A stretch of DNA of 64,000 bases from Pristionchus mayeri. Its lineage: Eukaryota; Nematoda; Chromadorea; Rhabditida; Neodiplogasteridae. The stretch covers positions 6,200,001 through 6,264,000 of the forward strand of contig BTRK01000005.1 of the NCBI GenBank assembly GCA_036245805.1, written 5' to 3'. Position numbers and translations under genes: made by a program. Of this stretch, positions 11,545-24,000 are shown one piece after another (within the stretch, counting starts at the first letter, position 1; every line of letters begins with the position of its first letter). The notes beneath the pieces were generated by a model. The model ran no database searches and was not told the DNA's origin. It saw only the letters and a program-made list of their open reading frames with translations.

Positions 11545-14500
11545 ATGAATCGGTCTGATCTTGTACATCTCTTTATAATTTACTTTCTGGATGGCTCAGC
11601 TGTAGTGGTCAATATCCTACTAATCGTCCTCATTATTACCAGGTCATTTACTTGTCATTTCAGAACTATTGTGAACAGTCGTATGCTTGACATGACTTAT
11701 ACGACCATTAAAATCACCGCATAGATCGGATCTTTGACACACATTTTGCATGAAAAGTATGCACATTTCCCATCTTGCGGTGATTTTTAACTTCAAATAA
11801 CAAAAAAATGCGAAACGAAGGATTCAGAACACCGAATTCGATGCGTGCCTACTCAATGATTCTCTTGCACAATTCACTAATCGACTTCGTATCAGCGAGT
11901 TGCAGCGCACTTGCAGCAGTAAGGTAGGTCATTGTAATTTTCTAATCCGAATTTTCTATACACATATATTTCCACTTCAATTGATAGGGCTATAATCAAC
12001 TATTTGCGTTTGAAAAAAGATTTCGATGCAGGATACAAGGCCTCAATCACGGAACTATGGTTCTCATCTACCTCGGGGCCTGCCGGTTCCTAGGAGGACC
12101 CTACTTGTGCCATAGCTTCCAAAGTATGAGCATTGCTTCTATACTTGTTTTGGAATTCTCAAGATTAATAGCCCGTAAAAATTGAAGTACATTGTATTCA
12201 TCAAAGCTGTTTGTGAGCACAATAAATTGCAGCAACCCACATGGTTCTTATGAACCAATCCATCGCCATCCTCCTCTTATCCTTCGCTTTCCGTCTCTAC
12301 TTCTTACTGAGCACGACCACACGCCCAACCTCGCCTGCACGACTATTCCTGATATGTTGCCTTTCGTACATTCCGGCGGCTGCAGGATGGGTATGATTAT
12401 CGATTCTTCGTTTGTTCACACTATTTCTCCGATAAAATAAAGGACAGCAACGCTCAGCCTTGGTATTGCATGAACCATTTGAATGCGAAACGCAATACGT
12501 GATATTCTCAATCGAAATGTTTGTGTTGATATCATGCATGTTTCAGTATGTCTACTATATCCTCGCACGCGACACACCCATTGAAGTCGCGGTGATACAT
12601 AATCTGACTGGATACGTGCACACATGTAAGTTATCATCCCTATTAATGTTTTTTTCTAGACATGAATGTGCATCAATGAACGTTGCGAATACAATGAATG
12701 GTGAAGTGATGTTTTTCCTATGAGGGTATCGTGCTTTGATCAGTTCCTTGAGAGATGTCCATTTACGATTTAAAAATCATCTCCACTGGTAAATGGTTAG
12801 GTGGTACGCCAACTAATGTAGTATTTTGATGACTATAAAGATATGCCTTTATCTTTTGCTTTATTGTGCAATCTCTAATATTCTTTATTGCACTATCTGC
12901 ACATCTCTAGGTGCTTTCAATTCTTGTACTCCAGACACGTCTCTGGACGACCCGGCCTGCATCACAGCTGGAGGTTTCATATGCGTATTCTCACCGTGCG
13001 TAATGATGATTGTGTTCATCGTGAGGAGGAAGTTGCTCAGGATTATAGCCCATGCAGTGAGCAATTTCGTAAATATTATTATTTATAATTTCGAAAATAT
13101 TAGGTTGATGCAAAAGTTTCTTTACAAGGCATTTTAAAAATTTTATAGCGAATGCTTCACTTCTGTGAAAGGCCACGCAGGGAGTATTTGAGGTAGTGCC
13201 ACTACAATAATTGGTTTCTATTGAATTGATCGAACGTCGTTCGGTAGAAAAACATTGATAACCGAAAATGTGCAAATTTTCGGTTTTGCTGGTCCTCTGC
13301 TAAATTAATCTGAAAATAAAAACCAATAAAGCTTCACTTCCGTTCTTTTGAGAAGTTAATTAGTAAAGGTTGTTACGTCATATGGTCAATTGAAATCATA
13401 GTTTCGGAACCTCTCGGAAAATTTGTGATGCGAAATATCTCGTTTTCGTCATCAAAAATTCGAAAGTTGTATATTCGAAAATGCTGCGTTTGAGAGGAAC
13501 AATGAATCTTCATCATCTTTCTATGATAGCTTCAGTGTGACAGTTCATTCGGATTTCAAGCCATTTGAGACCATTTGGTCAAACATCAGAGATGTTGAGC
13601 GCGAATAAACCAATCCTTCAAGGTTCACGAACTCGAGAAACATAAATTTGTGCCTCTCTGGACCAGCGATTTCATGAATGATCCGGCGCTCTTCTCACAC
13701 TAAGATACCTAGTCGTCATGATTTGCATAGGTCGTGTTATTGTTGCGTTATCATTACTACGAAAAGGATACTGATCCTCCAAACAATCCCACGGAAATTT
13801 CAATTTTCAATTCACTTCAATTCAATTCAATTCAATTTTGTGATTTTGGCAGCTTATCATGTATGTATACTTGATTGATCAGATATGCACTAGTGTGTGA
13901 TATTGAGAGTACACACCCACTAATAAAATAGAAAAACCCATATGAGCATAGTTCAAGAGAGAAGTAAGAGGTAACTCGAAAACGCAAAAATAAATTTTGT
14001 AAAGAAACTTTTGCATCAACCTGATATTATATATAATTGTTGTAAGTGCAGAGCCCAACGACGCAAGCGCAACACAAGCACATCGCCAGGGTAAGTGCAG
14101 GCTATTAGCGGTCATCTGGGTATAGTAGGCGTTGAGGTGGAAAGTTTGCAATCAGAAGAATCTGTGAGGCGCATCTAATCTGTAAATGCTTTATTTGTAG
14201 ATATGGGTACCTTGTGAGTACCCTCGATTGGCAACTTCCGATTTGTTCACAACATTGATTCAAAAACATTTTTGAGGCGCTGAGTTATCAAACTATCCTT
14301 CCCTGCACTCTCGCTATCGCATCCTCACTATGGTTATTTGATATGTCAGGAATATACTCGGCCGAGTGGCCACAACGACTCGTTATGGTGGTGGGTGATT
14401 CGGATGATTGTTTCCTCATTTTCCAGAAGTGATACCAAACTCGCATCATTCTATGCACTATTTTACCACTAGACCGGTCGAGAGGGCCTGTGAAATTAAA

Positions 14501-15474
14501 AGCACGGAATCGAAACTTTATTCTCCGCACTCGTCACTAAAGCGTCGACCACTAGATCGCGAATAAAAAACTAAAAATAAAAAAAAAATATGATTTCGCG
14601 GCATTCGTAATCATTGTATTTCAGAGTGGAAGCGTCTTCGCACTCGCCTCGCCACTGATAAACCTCATCCATTTGCCTCCCTACAGGAAGGCCTTTGGTT
14701 TGGTGAGATTTCCTTCAAAATTCTTTTTAAAAAATAACTTTATTGAGATGCGTAATTTCGTAATTCCCGACATATCGACCACGAGGAATATGATTACCAC
14801 CAGCTAAAATGGATTACGACTAAATTATTTCTAAATGTTACGACTAAATTATTTCTAATGTTTTATTAAAATTGATAAATTTGTTGTATTAATAATACAC
14901 ATTTCCACTTAAATGCATGATATACAGTCCAGTCAGGTCTCTTGGTAAAAACTGGACTCCTGGACGTCCCCGGGTGTCCCCCCCCGCCATTAGAAGCCTG
15001 ACTGGACTGTTCTGAATTCATATTTAGTCTTATTCTATGAGTTGATCCGACAATTTAAATACATCGATTGTAGCGTAATGCAATGAATGTGTACAGCTAT
15101 ACAATTCTTCTCTCATTTCCCATTTCTTCGCCTTTACTCATCCCCTTTGTAATGAGTCAGCCGCGCGTCTTTCTTTCTCTCTATATTTCCCGTGCATCCT
15201 TCGTTGTCTTCTTTCCTCCTGTGACTCGATTCAATCGTATAGAGAAACAGCCCTAGAATTTTTTTTAAATGTATACGAATTTTTATATTTCAAATTGCAT
15301 GTTTTACACACGAGCAAATCAATTCTTAAAATTAAAACAACTTTTGAAATACTGCGAGTAACATTTTTACTTGTTGCTGATTATGGATGTAGTTTAATTG
15401 ACTTTCCTCAGCTATTTAATCACGAAGACATACTGGAAGTTTTACAGTCCGCCATATCGACCATACTTCTTTGA
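11545..15474 (+). CDS. Srd-like nematode seven-transmembrane chemoreceptor (320 aa)
   Basis: Ten exons: 11545-11642, 11828-11923, 12032-12123, 12233-12390, 12547-12625, 12911-13056, 14052-14090, 14277-14390, 14625-14702, 15412-15474. They sum to 963 nt in frame. TM1 is VVVNILLIVLII, followed by the RTPNSMRAYSMILL loop typical of Srd/Str receptors. Then come MVLIYLGACRFLGGPYLC, the TM3 and R-containing SFAFRLYFLL, SYIPAAAGW, CVFSPCVMMIVFIVRRK, ALSYQTILPCTLAIASSLWL (TM6) and ALASPLINLIHLPPYRKAFG (TM7). The acceptor before 14277 (TTTTTGAG) is not the usual TTTCAG, but it keeps phase and supplies TM6. Intron 6 contains a whole 925-bp mariner-type MITE. Family knowledge: Srd proteins are chemosensory GPCRs of ciliated neurons. 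The ligand cannot be inferred. Confidence 0.75.
13100..14024. mobile_element. Non-autonomous mariner-type element, 925 bp
   Basis: The ends TTAGGTTGATGCAAAAGTTT and AAACTTTTGCATCAACCTGA are inverted and flanked by TA at 13098-13099 and 14025-14026. There is no intact transposase frame. The left 0.6 kb is homologous, in reverse, to 55095-55661. It sits in intron 6 of the Srd-like gene. Confidence 0.85.
14934..15010. repeat. 77-bp Tc1-like foldback
   Basis: ACAGTCCAGTCAGG at the left is the exact inverse of CCTGACTGGACTGT at the right. It is preceded by TA and contains a C8 run. It lies in the last intron of the Srd-like gene. Confidence 0.8.
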
Positions 15475-18400
15475 TATCTCGATGAGGTTATACTTTTTTA
15501 CCAAATTACAAAAGTACCTTCATCTACTATGAAACAATAACGCAAGGTGTATCTACTTAGCTTTAAGAGTGAAACACATCGCCGATTCATGGTAACGATT
15601 CTACGCCTTAAGAAACCGTGGAATAGGCACTGATGGGTATCGTGATGCCGACGTGACTCACGAGGAAAATCAGTAATTCATTGTTAAAGAAGGGTGAGTG
15701 ATCAGGATATTAAGTGATTCGGGTCTCCGTCATTTTATACTTGACCGATAGAAAGTGTGTGCAATACTATGCAGCCAACTTATTTCAGGAGAGTTTCATC
15801 GATGGCAATGAAGGGAAGATTCACAAGGAGAGACGGAGAAGTAATGGCATTTCGATAAACGATTTTTTTTGTTCTATTCAGTTATATGCTCACAGAATAA
15901 GTAAAATGTACAACCCAAACACTCAATGTGACTCAACAGAGGGACGATCATCTCGTTTCCGATCAATCATCGATCAATAAATTCGGCTCTAGCCCATAAT
16001 CGCATGAACTCACGTGGCTTGTGCAAACATCTATTGTATTGCCAATTTAATTTCGATAAACGTGGATATTTAGGATGTGTGGATAATTTAATTTGTGATT
16101 TTGCAAGAAGGATATTCGTAGAGTAAGCATTTCTATAAGGACGTCCTGCAAGACATGCAGGAGTGCTTGCGATTGGATTTCAATCAACACATGCATCAAT
16201 CGATCGGTCGACTGCGAATACATCAGTTCTTCTCTCCCTTTCTTTCGTTCCTGACTCACCGCCCAATTGTGATGCGCCATTCGCTTAACATTCTATATTT
16301 CCCACCTTTACGGCTTCCTCTCTCTGATTTGTTTTCGTATAGAATCAGTAATCGATCGTTATACATGTTGATCATGTGTACCGCTATGTACATACTTTCA
16401 AACTTTAAAGTAAATGGTTTATTTCAGAATGCACGCTCTACACGCGTACAAGCAACAATACTGCAAAGCAAAGTTATCCGAAATATATTGGCGAGTTCCT
16501 ACGAAGGTTTCATTTACCTAAACAAATTGTTGTTGTCGGTCCGATTCTGCTTCTGACGTTTTCCTCTCCAATGGACCCTGCACCGAAGATGTCTCACACC
16601 CGGCAACTGCTGTGACATCTCCAACCAGTATTGGTGACCCAAAGTGTCTTGCCGCGCATGAACTATGCTGATCGGACCCGTGAGTTAATAACTCGTGCTA
16701 GTGGTTTACCACATCTTGCAGGTTTAATATATTATCCATCACTTGAACCACTTTTTAACTGATTCTAACGCTTCCCTTGTTCAGTCTGTTTTTGCCCGGA
16801 TGGAACATCCATGAACGATTTATGATGTGTCTTTACTTGTGATGTCTCCATATCCCACGTCTTCTGCATCTACAATGTTTGTCCAGCTACAGGTTACACC
16901 TGTGACGTCATCAGCATGTGGTTATGTGCCGCTATAACAGCTGCGCACTGTCTCTGATAATTGTATATTTATTACGGTTATTATTCCGTTGATATAAATG
17001 GACCAGACTTCGCATTGCACAGAACGAAACCTAACTTGTTGTAGGGAGATATATCTCTTGTAACAAATATATTATCTGCGATTGATAACCTATTCGGGAA
17101 AAAACAGAAGTTTGAACTTAGAAGATTTCATCGAGATATTACATAAAATGCTCCTGCTAGTATCCTCAAACGTGCAATTTAACAGCACATTTCGGTGACT
17201 CAATGCGGCATTATCCTTTCTTTTTCCCCTCCCCTTCTCGTATTTGTCATTCCTCCGAAGTTGTTCAGCATGGAATTGATTTTTGCTTTTGGGATTGTTT
17301 ACATATTTTTGATCTTGTTTTCTTGTTTTCTAGGCACTCATTTTTCTCTAGACTAATTATTGCATTCAGCCATCCACGTTCTACACGCGTGTTCATTAGT
17401 GGGTACACTGCGACTTTAAATATTGCAAATATGAATGGAATTTGAAGCTATTTCAAGTGACGAGGTAATCATATTTTTGAAATTGATTTTGAGAAAAAAT
17501 TTCACCCCTTATTCACAGAAATACCCACTTAGGAAGACAATGCGCGAATGGAGTAAACATATACGAACGAACCGTAATCTATTCAACTTATGTGAGTAAT
17601 TACCTCGAGACTTTTGCATATTGAGTGATGTTTTCTCACAAAAATCACTTTTAATTCAAAAAAATCGCATTTCTCAGCTCTAGCATCATGAGCGAATGTT
17701 GGATGCGTGTTCCGAGTAAAGGACTTACTAAACCGGACGATATATCTCGCTCCCTGCGAATCTTCTGAAGAGATGTGAGTGATTGGATAAACAATCGTTA
17801 ATAATTAATCGTTAACACTCTTCACGCTTCAATATCAAACGTTGCAGTGATAAAACTATTAACGATACCGAAGAACCGTGAAGGCACAGTATTTTCTGTA
17901 ATTGACGTTTTCCTTGTATGAATAGTATCGATAAAATGAATACATCGGATTCACTATTTACTTTTGCGAAATCCACAAGCGCCTTCGAGCACAACACTAT
18001 ACTGCATATTTTATTCGACTTGCAATCGTATGTTAGTCAAAATTAAAACAAAAAAGGACGTCGTTTCTTGGTGAGTCAAATACGCATATTCCCCCATTAT
18101 TCGCATTTTCTCTCCGCAGAACATCGCATTGTCCAGCCTGGTGTTTATTTATCCTATATTATTCCTGATTTCGTTCTCATCATTGCAGGATACCTAATCA
18201 GTTACTGTGTCAATGGCAGCATGGTTGAATGTAACATCACTATGAAAAGGTTGACTCAGCAACTGACATTTTCCTTTTTTTCTGCATTCATTACCTTTCT
18301 CCTTTCTCACCCTCACCATTGGAAATGAATTCTTTACGATCGTTTGCGTATTATTGATCCTTGCTTTGACTTCATTTGGAAACTTCACTTTCCCTGCGAT

Positions 18401-21003
18401 TTGTTCGCTAAACTTAAAATTCCATTCAGAAACTCACGCTCTACACGCGTGTGACGTGGTAGACACCGATACGACAGATGACTTTTGGCAATATGCGAGT
18501 TTATCCGGTATCATTCGAATCAGAGTCTTGTTAAATATGTGTTTTCAAAAATTTCTACACAATAATGGTGCGACATTGCGCATCAGACCAAGATGAAATG
18601 CATTATGTGCTAAGGAATAAACACGATAGGCAACCCTGCTCTTCCGATGCCCTGTTTGACCCATGCTATATAACATGCCATAAGGATACCATGATTTTTG
18701 TTGTCTCAGTATTTAAATGAAATAATGTCGATTAAACAAATCCACCGAAATCCGCCCCAATTCTATCGTCGGATAAACAATTACAATCTATATTTACAAT
18801 TATTTTAGAAGTCGGCATATACCCTGGGTGAACGAAAAGTAGAAGGGCATGAGAGGCGCGCATTTGTTTGTATTATTATCTTTGAGTGTCTTTGTTTACA
18901 TCGACATCATGAACACTCTTGCTAAAAAAGCTCCCGAAATGTTTATGGGCATTGAAACTTACTATTTTTTTCCAGTGTGCTTTTTTTTCTGCCCGGGTCA
19001 AGGAAATCTGCTAGAATATGATTGCTTAATAGTTGTGGTGAAATTTTGTCATTATTCTCATGATTTCGCGTACGCTCTACACTGACCAGACGACTGTAGA
19101 GTTATGCAAATTTAAATTTCTCGAAAACTATTATTCATCTTCCTCCTCAAATCAAGGCGGATGGAATTTTTTTCTCTTACTCATTTTTCGATGCGTTGAT
19201 GCATCAGACCTTCATCCTGCCTTCTCTCAATTTGATTCGCCATCTTTTCCTTCCTTTCATTCGTTGGCATTCATTCTTACAATAAAAGCGTCTGCATTTG
19301 CCTCGGAACGTTATGTCAATCCCATCGTCCTGTAATTATGAATCACATTGACTGTGTTCAGAATGGACGCTATACCCGCGTGCAGATGTTTCATCTACAT
19401 GAACTAAATTTAAGAAATTCGTAAGTGATGGTCGACTTTTTATAATGACGATTGGTAGCTCAAAGTTCTGAATTTTACTTCTCAAAGACTTTCACAATTA
19501 TGTGAGGACTCTTTCAAAATTATATGAGGACATAAAATAGTACAATTTTAGCAAAGATACATTTAGGTGTTCTAGTTTTGGAAATTCACGTACGTTATTG
19601 CAGTCACTTCAGAGATATCACTGGAGCTTCTTTTCTCAATACTATATTCAGTAAGTGGTTAGTTATCGATTTCTGTTTTAGTTAGATTTCAATCGCCGTC
19701 GAAACCAAAACAATGGTGTTTCAAAACTCGAAATTGTGCACATTATTTGAAAAATATATCTTGTTTTGCATGGGATCGTGATCTACGGCATTATCGTTTT
19801 CTGAATTCGACCTTGACGTGCTTGCTGAGCAACTAACGATTAATCGTCTCGGGAAGATAGAAATGTCAGCCTCTATCATCCAAAAATGTGAACATAAATT
19901 ACTAATATTAATCCAGGTTAGGCCCGACACTCATTTAAATCGATTTCAGGTTTAAATGAGTCAGGTTCTTCATTCGATCAGGTTCTTCATCAGTGGGCAC
20001 TGCTATCCTCAGTGCGGTCATTGCATTAGATTGCTGTGATCAAAGTTGACCCTCCCTAGATAGTAATAATAAATGTATTCTTGTATTCCAGCTCGTTGTA
20101 TCGAAACTGTGATCAATCGTGAAAACATGTAAGGAAAACAGAGGTGAGATAAGATACAACAATAGAGCTGTGGAAGGAGAGGATCGCACATCCAGACCCC
20201 GCTTAGCGAGGAGAGAACAAGCCAATCAGCTTCATCAAGAAAACATTGATAACACCTTTTTCGTTTTAATTGTATTTTTGTATGTAGCCCCTGATTGTAT
20301 TTGTTCGTCCTGGATAAATTGATTGATGATGATGATGATGAATATGTTTGGTGACCGATTGATGTTTACTGTATCGCAGATTCGAGGAGCAATGAAAGTA
20401 ACAAACATAATTATAGAGCAAATCACGGTGAGTTCGAACGCCGCGAGCTCATTGAAAACATACTTGCATGTATACCATGCTTTCTGATAATTCTGGTCCT
20501 TCAGTCAATGTTTATGTGCGTGTCGTATAAGTAATCCACTCATGTAATTGTTCATCGAAATTGTAAAAGAAAGGTATGTGCATTAATTACCATAATGATA
20601 CACTACTGAAAATTGGATTTGATAGCTACCAAAGTAGATGTTGGGAAAGAGCACAATATTGAAAGCACACTTGATCACTGATCGGATTGAAACATTTGAT
20701 ACAAAATGATGAGAATTTAGTCAGACGAGCCTAGAGAAATGCGCAAATGTTATGTTCGCTTTATTATTGCAGCGAAAACACTAAGAAGATCGGCGAAAAC
20801 TGATTTCGAGAAGCTTTGTCGAAGAGAACATCTGTAAAAGAGATTGTTAGCTGGCTACTAAGATTCCGATTGATTAATAGTAGAACGTTATTAAAAACCG
20901 TTTTCAAATTTAAATAGCGCATCAACTATTTAGCACGTCAGTGAAAAAATGCCTAAACATGCGAATAATATTTTCCAATAATACAACTCTTCTACTCACC
21001 TCA
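15475..21003. other. 5.5 kb without an assembled gene; recurrent exon-like motif
   Basis: At four places (about 16429, 17369, 18427, 19361) a TTCAG acceptor-like site is followed by a CCACG/GCACG + CTCTACACGCGT-type sequence, spaced 0.3-1.05 kb. Each copy could encode TLYTR-like residues, but frames break soon after. Cysteine-dense stretches lie near 16600 and 16790-16960, and a signal-peptide-like frame starts at 18849. A family of small secreted cysteine-rich genes in decay is possible but not demonstrated. A LINE-like tail lies at 20100-20343. Confidence 0.35.
20100..20343 (+). mobile_element. Probable LINE 3' tail
   Basis: A 240-bp block ending GGATAAATTGATTGATGATG plus further ATG repeats. 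The end resembles that of 6920-7337. No reverse transcriptase frame is visible, so it would be a 5'-truncated copy. Confidence 0.4.
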
Positions 21004-24000
21004 TTATCCGCCCTTGTGCACCTCCTTGATGTGGGCAACCAGATTTGACCTGACGAGAGTTCGCGCGCAGAACGGGCAGGATACGCCTGCATTGGTTGTT
21101 TGTTGATCTCACTAATTCAGAGAAAAGGGTCATATGCGTGGCAGAACGATTCTCGAATAAAACTCATTCAGTAGAAAGAAAACAGTTGGCCAATGCATTC
21201 GGGCAACACAGTAAGTACTTTCGAAAAAAAAAACTCACCCTTGTGCATGTAATCGTGTCTTTTCAGGCCCCAGTGGGTATCGAACGAGCGGTCGCAGCCA
21301 CTGCACGGGAATCTTCCTGAAACGACCAATGCTATCGCCAGCGCGCTTGCTTCATCTTATAAAACTAAGACAAAAATACGACATTGGGATACTTCATTTA
21401 ACTCATTTCGCCAACCACACACTGCTATCTGACGAGAGAGTTTGGGAAAATATAATACAACTACCATTATGTCATATTTGTTTCCATAATTTGTTGATCA
21501 AACCTGATGCATCCGGTTGGGGTTCGGTGGTATCAGCTGGACCGGCAGTTGCAGCACGTTCCTTGCGTGATTGAGTTACCTTTGTCGCCTAAATAATGTA
21601 TAACTTTGTACGATTATTCAGTGGATTTAGCGCTAGAGACACGACTTGCAACAATGCCTTATTGCAGAAGAATTGTTTAATCGATTTACGAAATTAATTA
21701 TAATGGCCAATCAATTTCATTCGAACCTCATCATCGTCATCGCTTCCGTCATCCCACGCGTTCTTCTTGCCGCTTCGTCGGCTACGTCCTAGAATAATTG
21801 TCATTGTTTACGAATCTAACTACACAATTTCATTGCAGTCTACCCTCATAGGTCGGTATCAAATGCCGATATTAAATTTGTGTTAAACTTTTCTCTAGAA
21901 ATTATGCTGTCACAGCTTCACGAAAAAATCGTTGTATATGCTCGCATGTACTGAAAATAGTGAACATTTGCAGTTGAGGAAAGAGAGGAAGAGAGAGTTA
22001 TTTCTTGCAAAGCCACCACAAGTTAACGCATTGAAAGTATACCGTAGTGCTTCTCCTTCATGTGCTTCTGCATCTTCTCGGTTGACACGCACTTGTTGCA
22101 GATGGTGCAGCGAGGTGCTGCAACGTTATTACTTTATTTGGATAAAAACAATAACACTCAATGATATTCTAGCTAGAGAGAGACAACGACAAATGAAGAC
22201 AATTTCTTACTACAATACCACATTTTTGCAAACCTGAGCAGTACTACTAGCTCGCTCTTTTGAAGATTAAAAAAAATGTTAAAACCTGAGTGCGTGAAAG
22301 AGTGCCTGATCAATCCTCGCTCGCTTTCGAAGAATCGATCGCACACTTCGCATCCGTGCAGCAACTATGATTATACCATTTAACCAATAAAAGTTTAGGA
22401 AAATATAGCATACATCGATATGTGTGCAAAATTTGTTCAATTGTATCCTAATTCTGGAACTAGGTAACATTCGAAATGTGAAAAAAAACAACATAACCAT
22501 GACGTCATAGATATGTCAAAGGCGACATGACCTCATAGATCTCATCCGACTTAGTGCCCCAAATTCATCTAGCAATTACCACTGGAGGTTGGTTGGCGCC
22601 GTCTGTGGCTGGGGCCGGCAGTTTCTTGAAGATAACCTGCAAGCAATAATGAGCACGGAAAATTGTGATACGTCGTATAATTGTATTAGGGAGATGGTGT
22701 AGTTGATTATGAGTTCAAAAATATACCTTTCCTGATTATCAAATCGGTTAAAATTCAGAAAAAAATCCGAACCGGCGTCTGTGCAGCTGCTGGATCCTCG
22801 GAGAAACACCGCTTTATCGCCATGAACGAGCGGGGCTGACTGTGTGTATCCTAGAAGGAACCAAGATATTTTATCTAGTATAGACAATAGTTTGTTTTCG
22901 AGTAGTCGGTTTTTCGTTCTACGCACTCTCTCCAAATGCATAGGCAACCCGAATTTTGAATCTTGTATAGGCAAACATACTATTCCAGTATTCAAGTTTG
23001 AAATGAATTAACCTAGCACACCTAATTATAAATCAATAACGTAATTAATAACACATTACAAACCTCGTGAGTGATGGGTCGGCCTGCCCTTCCTGCTCCG
23101 TCAAAATCATCGAGATCGAATGAGGATCGAGCGGCCACCGAAGGGGTAGGACGAGTCTGACAAAATAATTGCTGAATTTACAAAATTTTGAATAACTTGA
23201 AATATATGTTTCAATTGAGTACTTGTACGCATGCACAACGTATTACTCCTTGTAGCTCAATAACATTCAAGATCTTTTATCAGGTCGAAAGAAAGTGAAA
23301 TCTGTCAAGTATTCTCACCTCTGGCTCCTCTCTCTTCACGGCTCCATTGAAGAGAGGAAGAGTGTCGTCACTGGACGATGAGGTCCACTCTTCCAGCTCC
23401 TCAACCGTCTCGTGGCGTTGAACAACTGGGACTCCGCCCATAGCTCCGCCCATCGCTCCGCCCATTGATTCGCCCATTGATCTGCCCATAACTCCGCCTC
23501 CTGCTGCTCCGCCCCTGGCTACTCTTTCCTCGCGAATCGAATCGACCATTGTCTTCATGAAGTCCGAGAGACCGTAGATGAGCGCTCTGACCGGGTCGTC
23601 ACTGAAAGAATTAGCGGACGGCTCGATCTCAACCTATAGTTTGTTTGTTGAATTAATTTGTTTGATTATAATATGAGAGGAATCGCGAGAGAATAGACTA
23701 CTCGGCGGCAGTGAAATTCAAAATCAACCACTCCCTCTACAAATTTAAAACAAAGTATTTCAAATGATGCTCTTTCAAACTGCATCTTCGAGATACAGAA
23801 GGCCAAACTTGGCACTATCACTTTTTGACAGTCTAATCGGGCGCATTTAATTAATCATAACATCGTTTAAACTAAAGATAGAAGGCAGTTCTTTGCTTAG
23901 AATGAAAGAGGAGATCCAGGGCTACAACGTTCATGTTGACCTTTTCATTCCATGTACACGCTCCCGTGCGGGGCGGTCGGCCGGACCAAAAATGTCGAAA

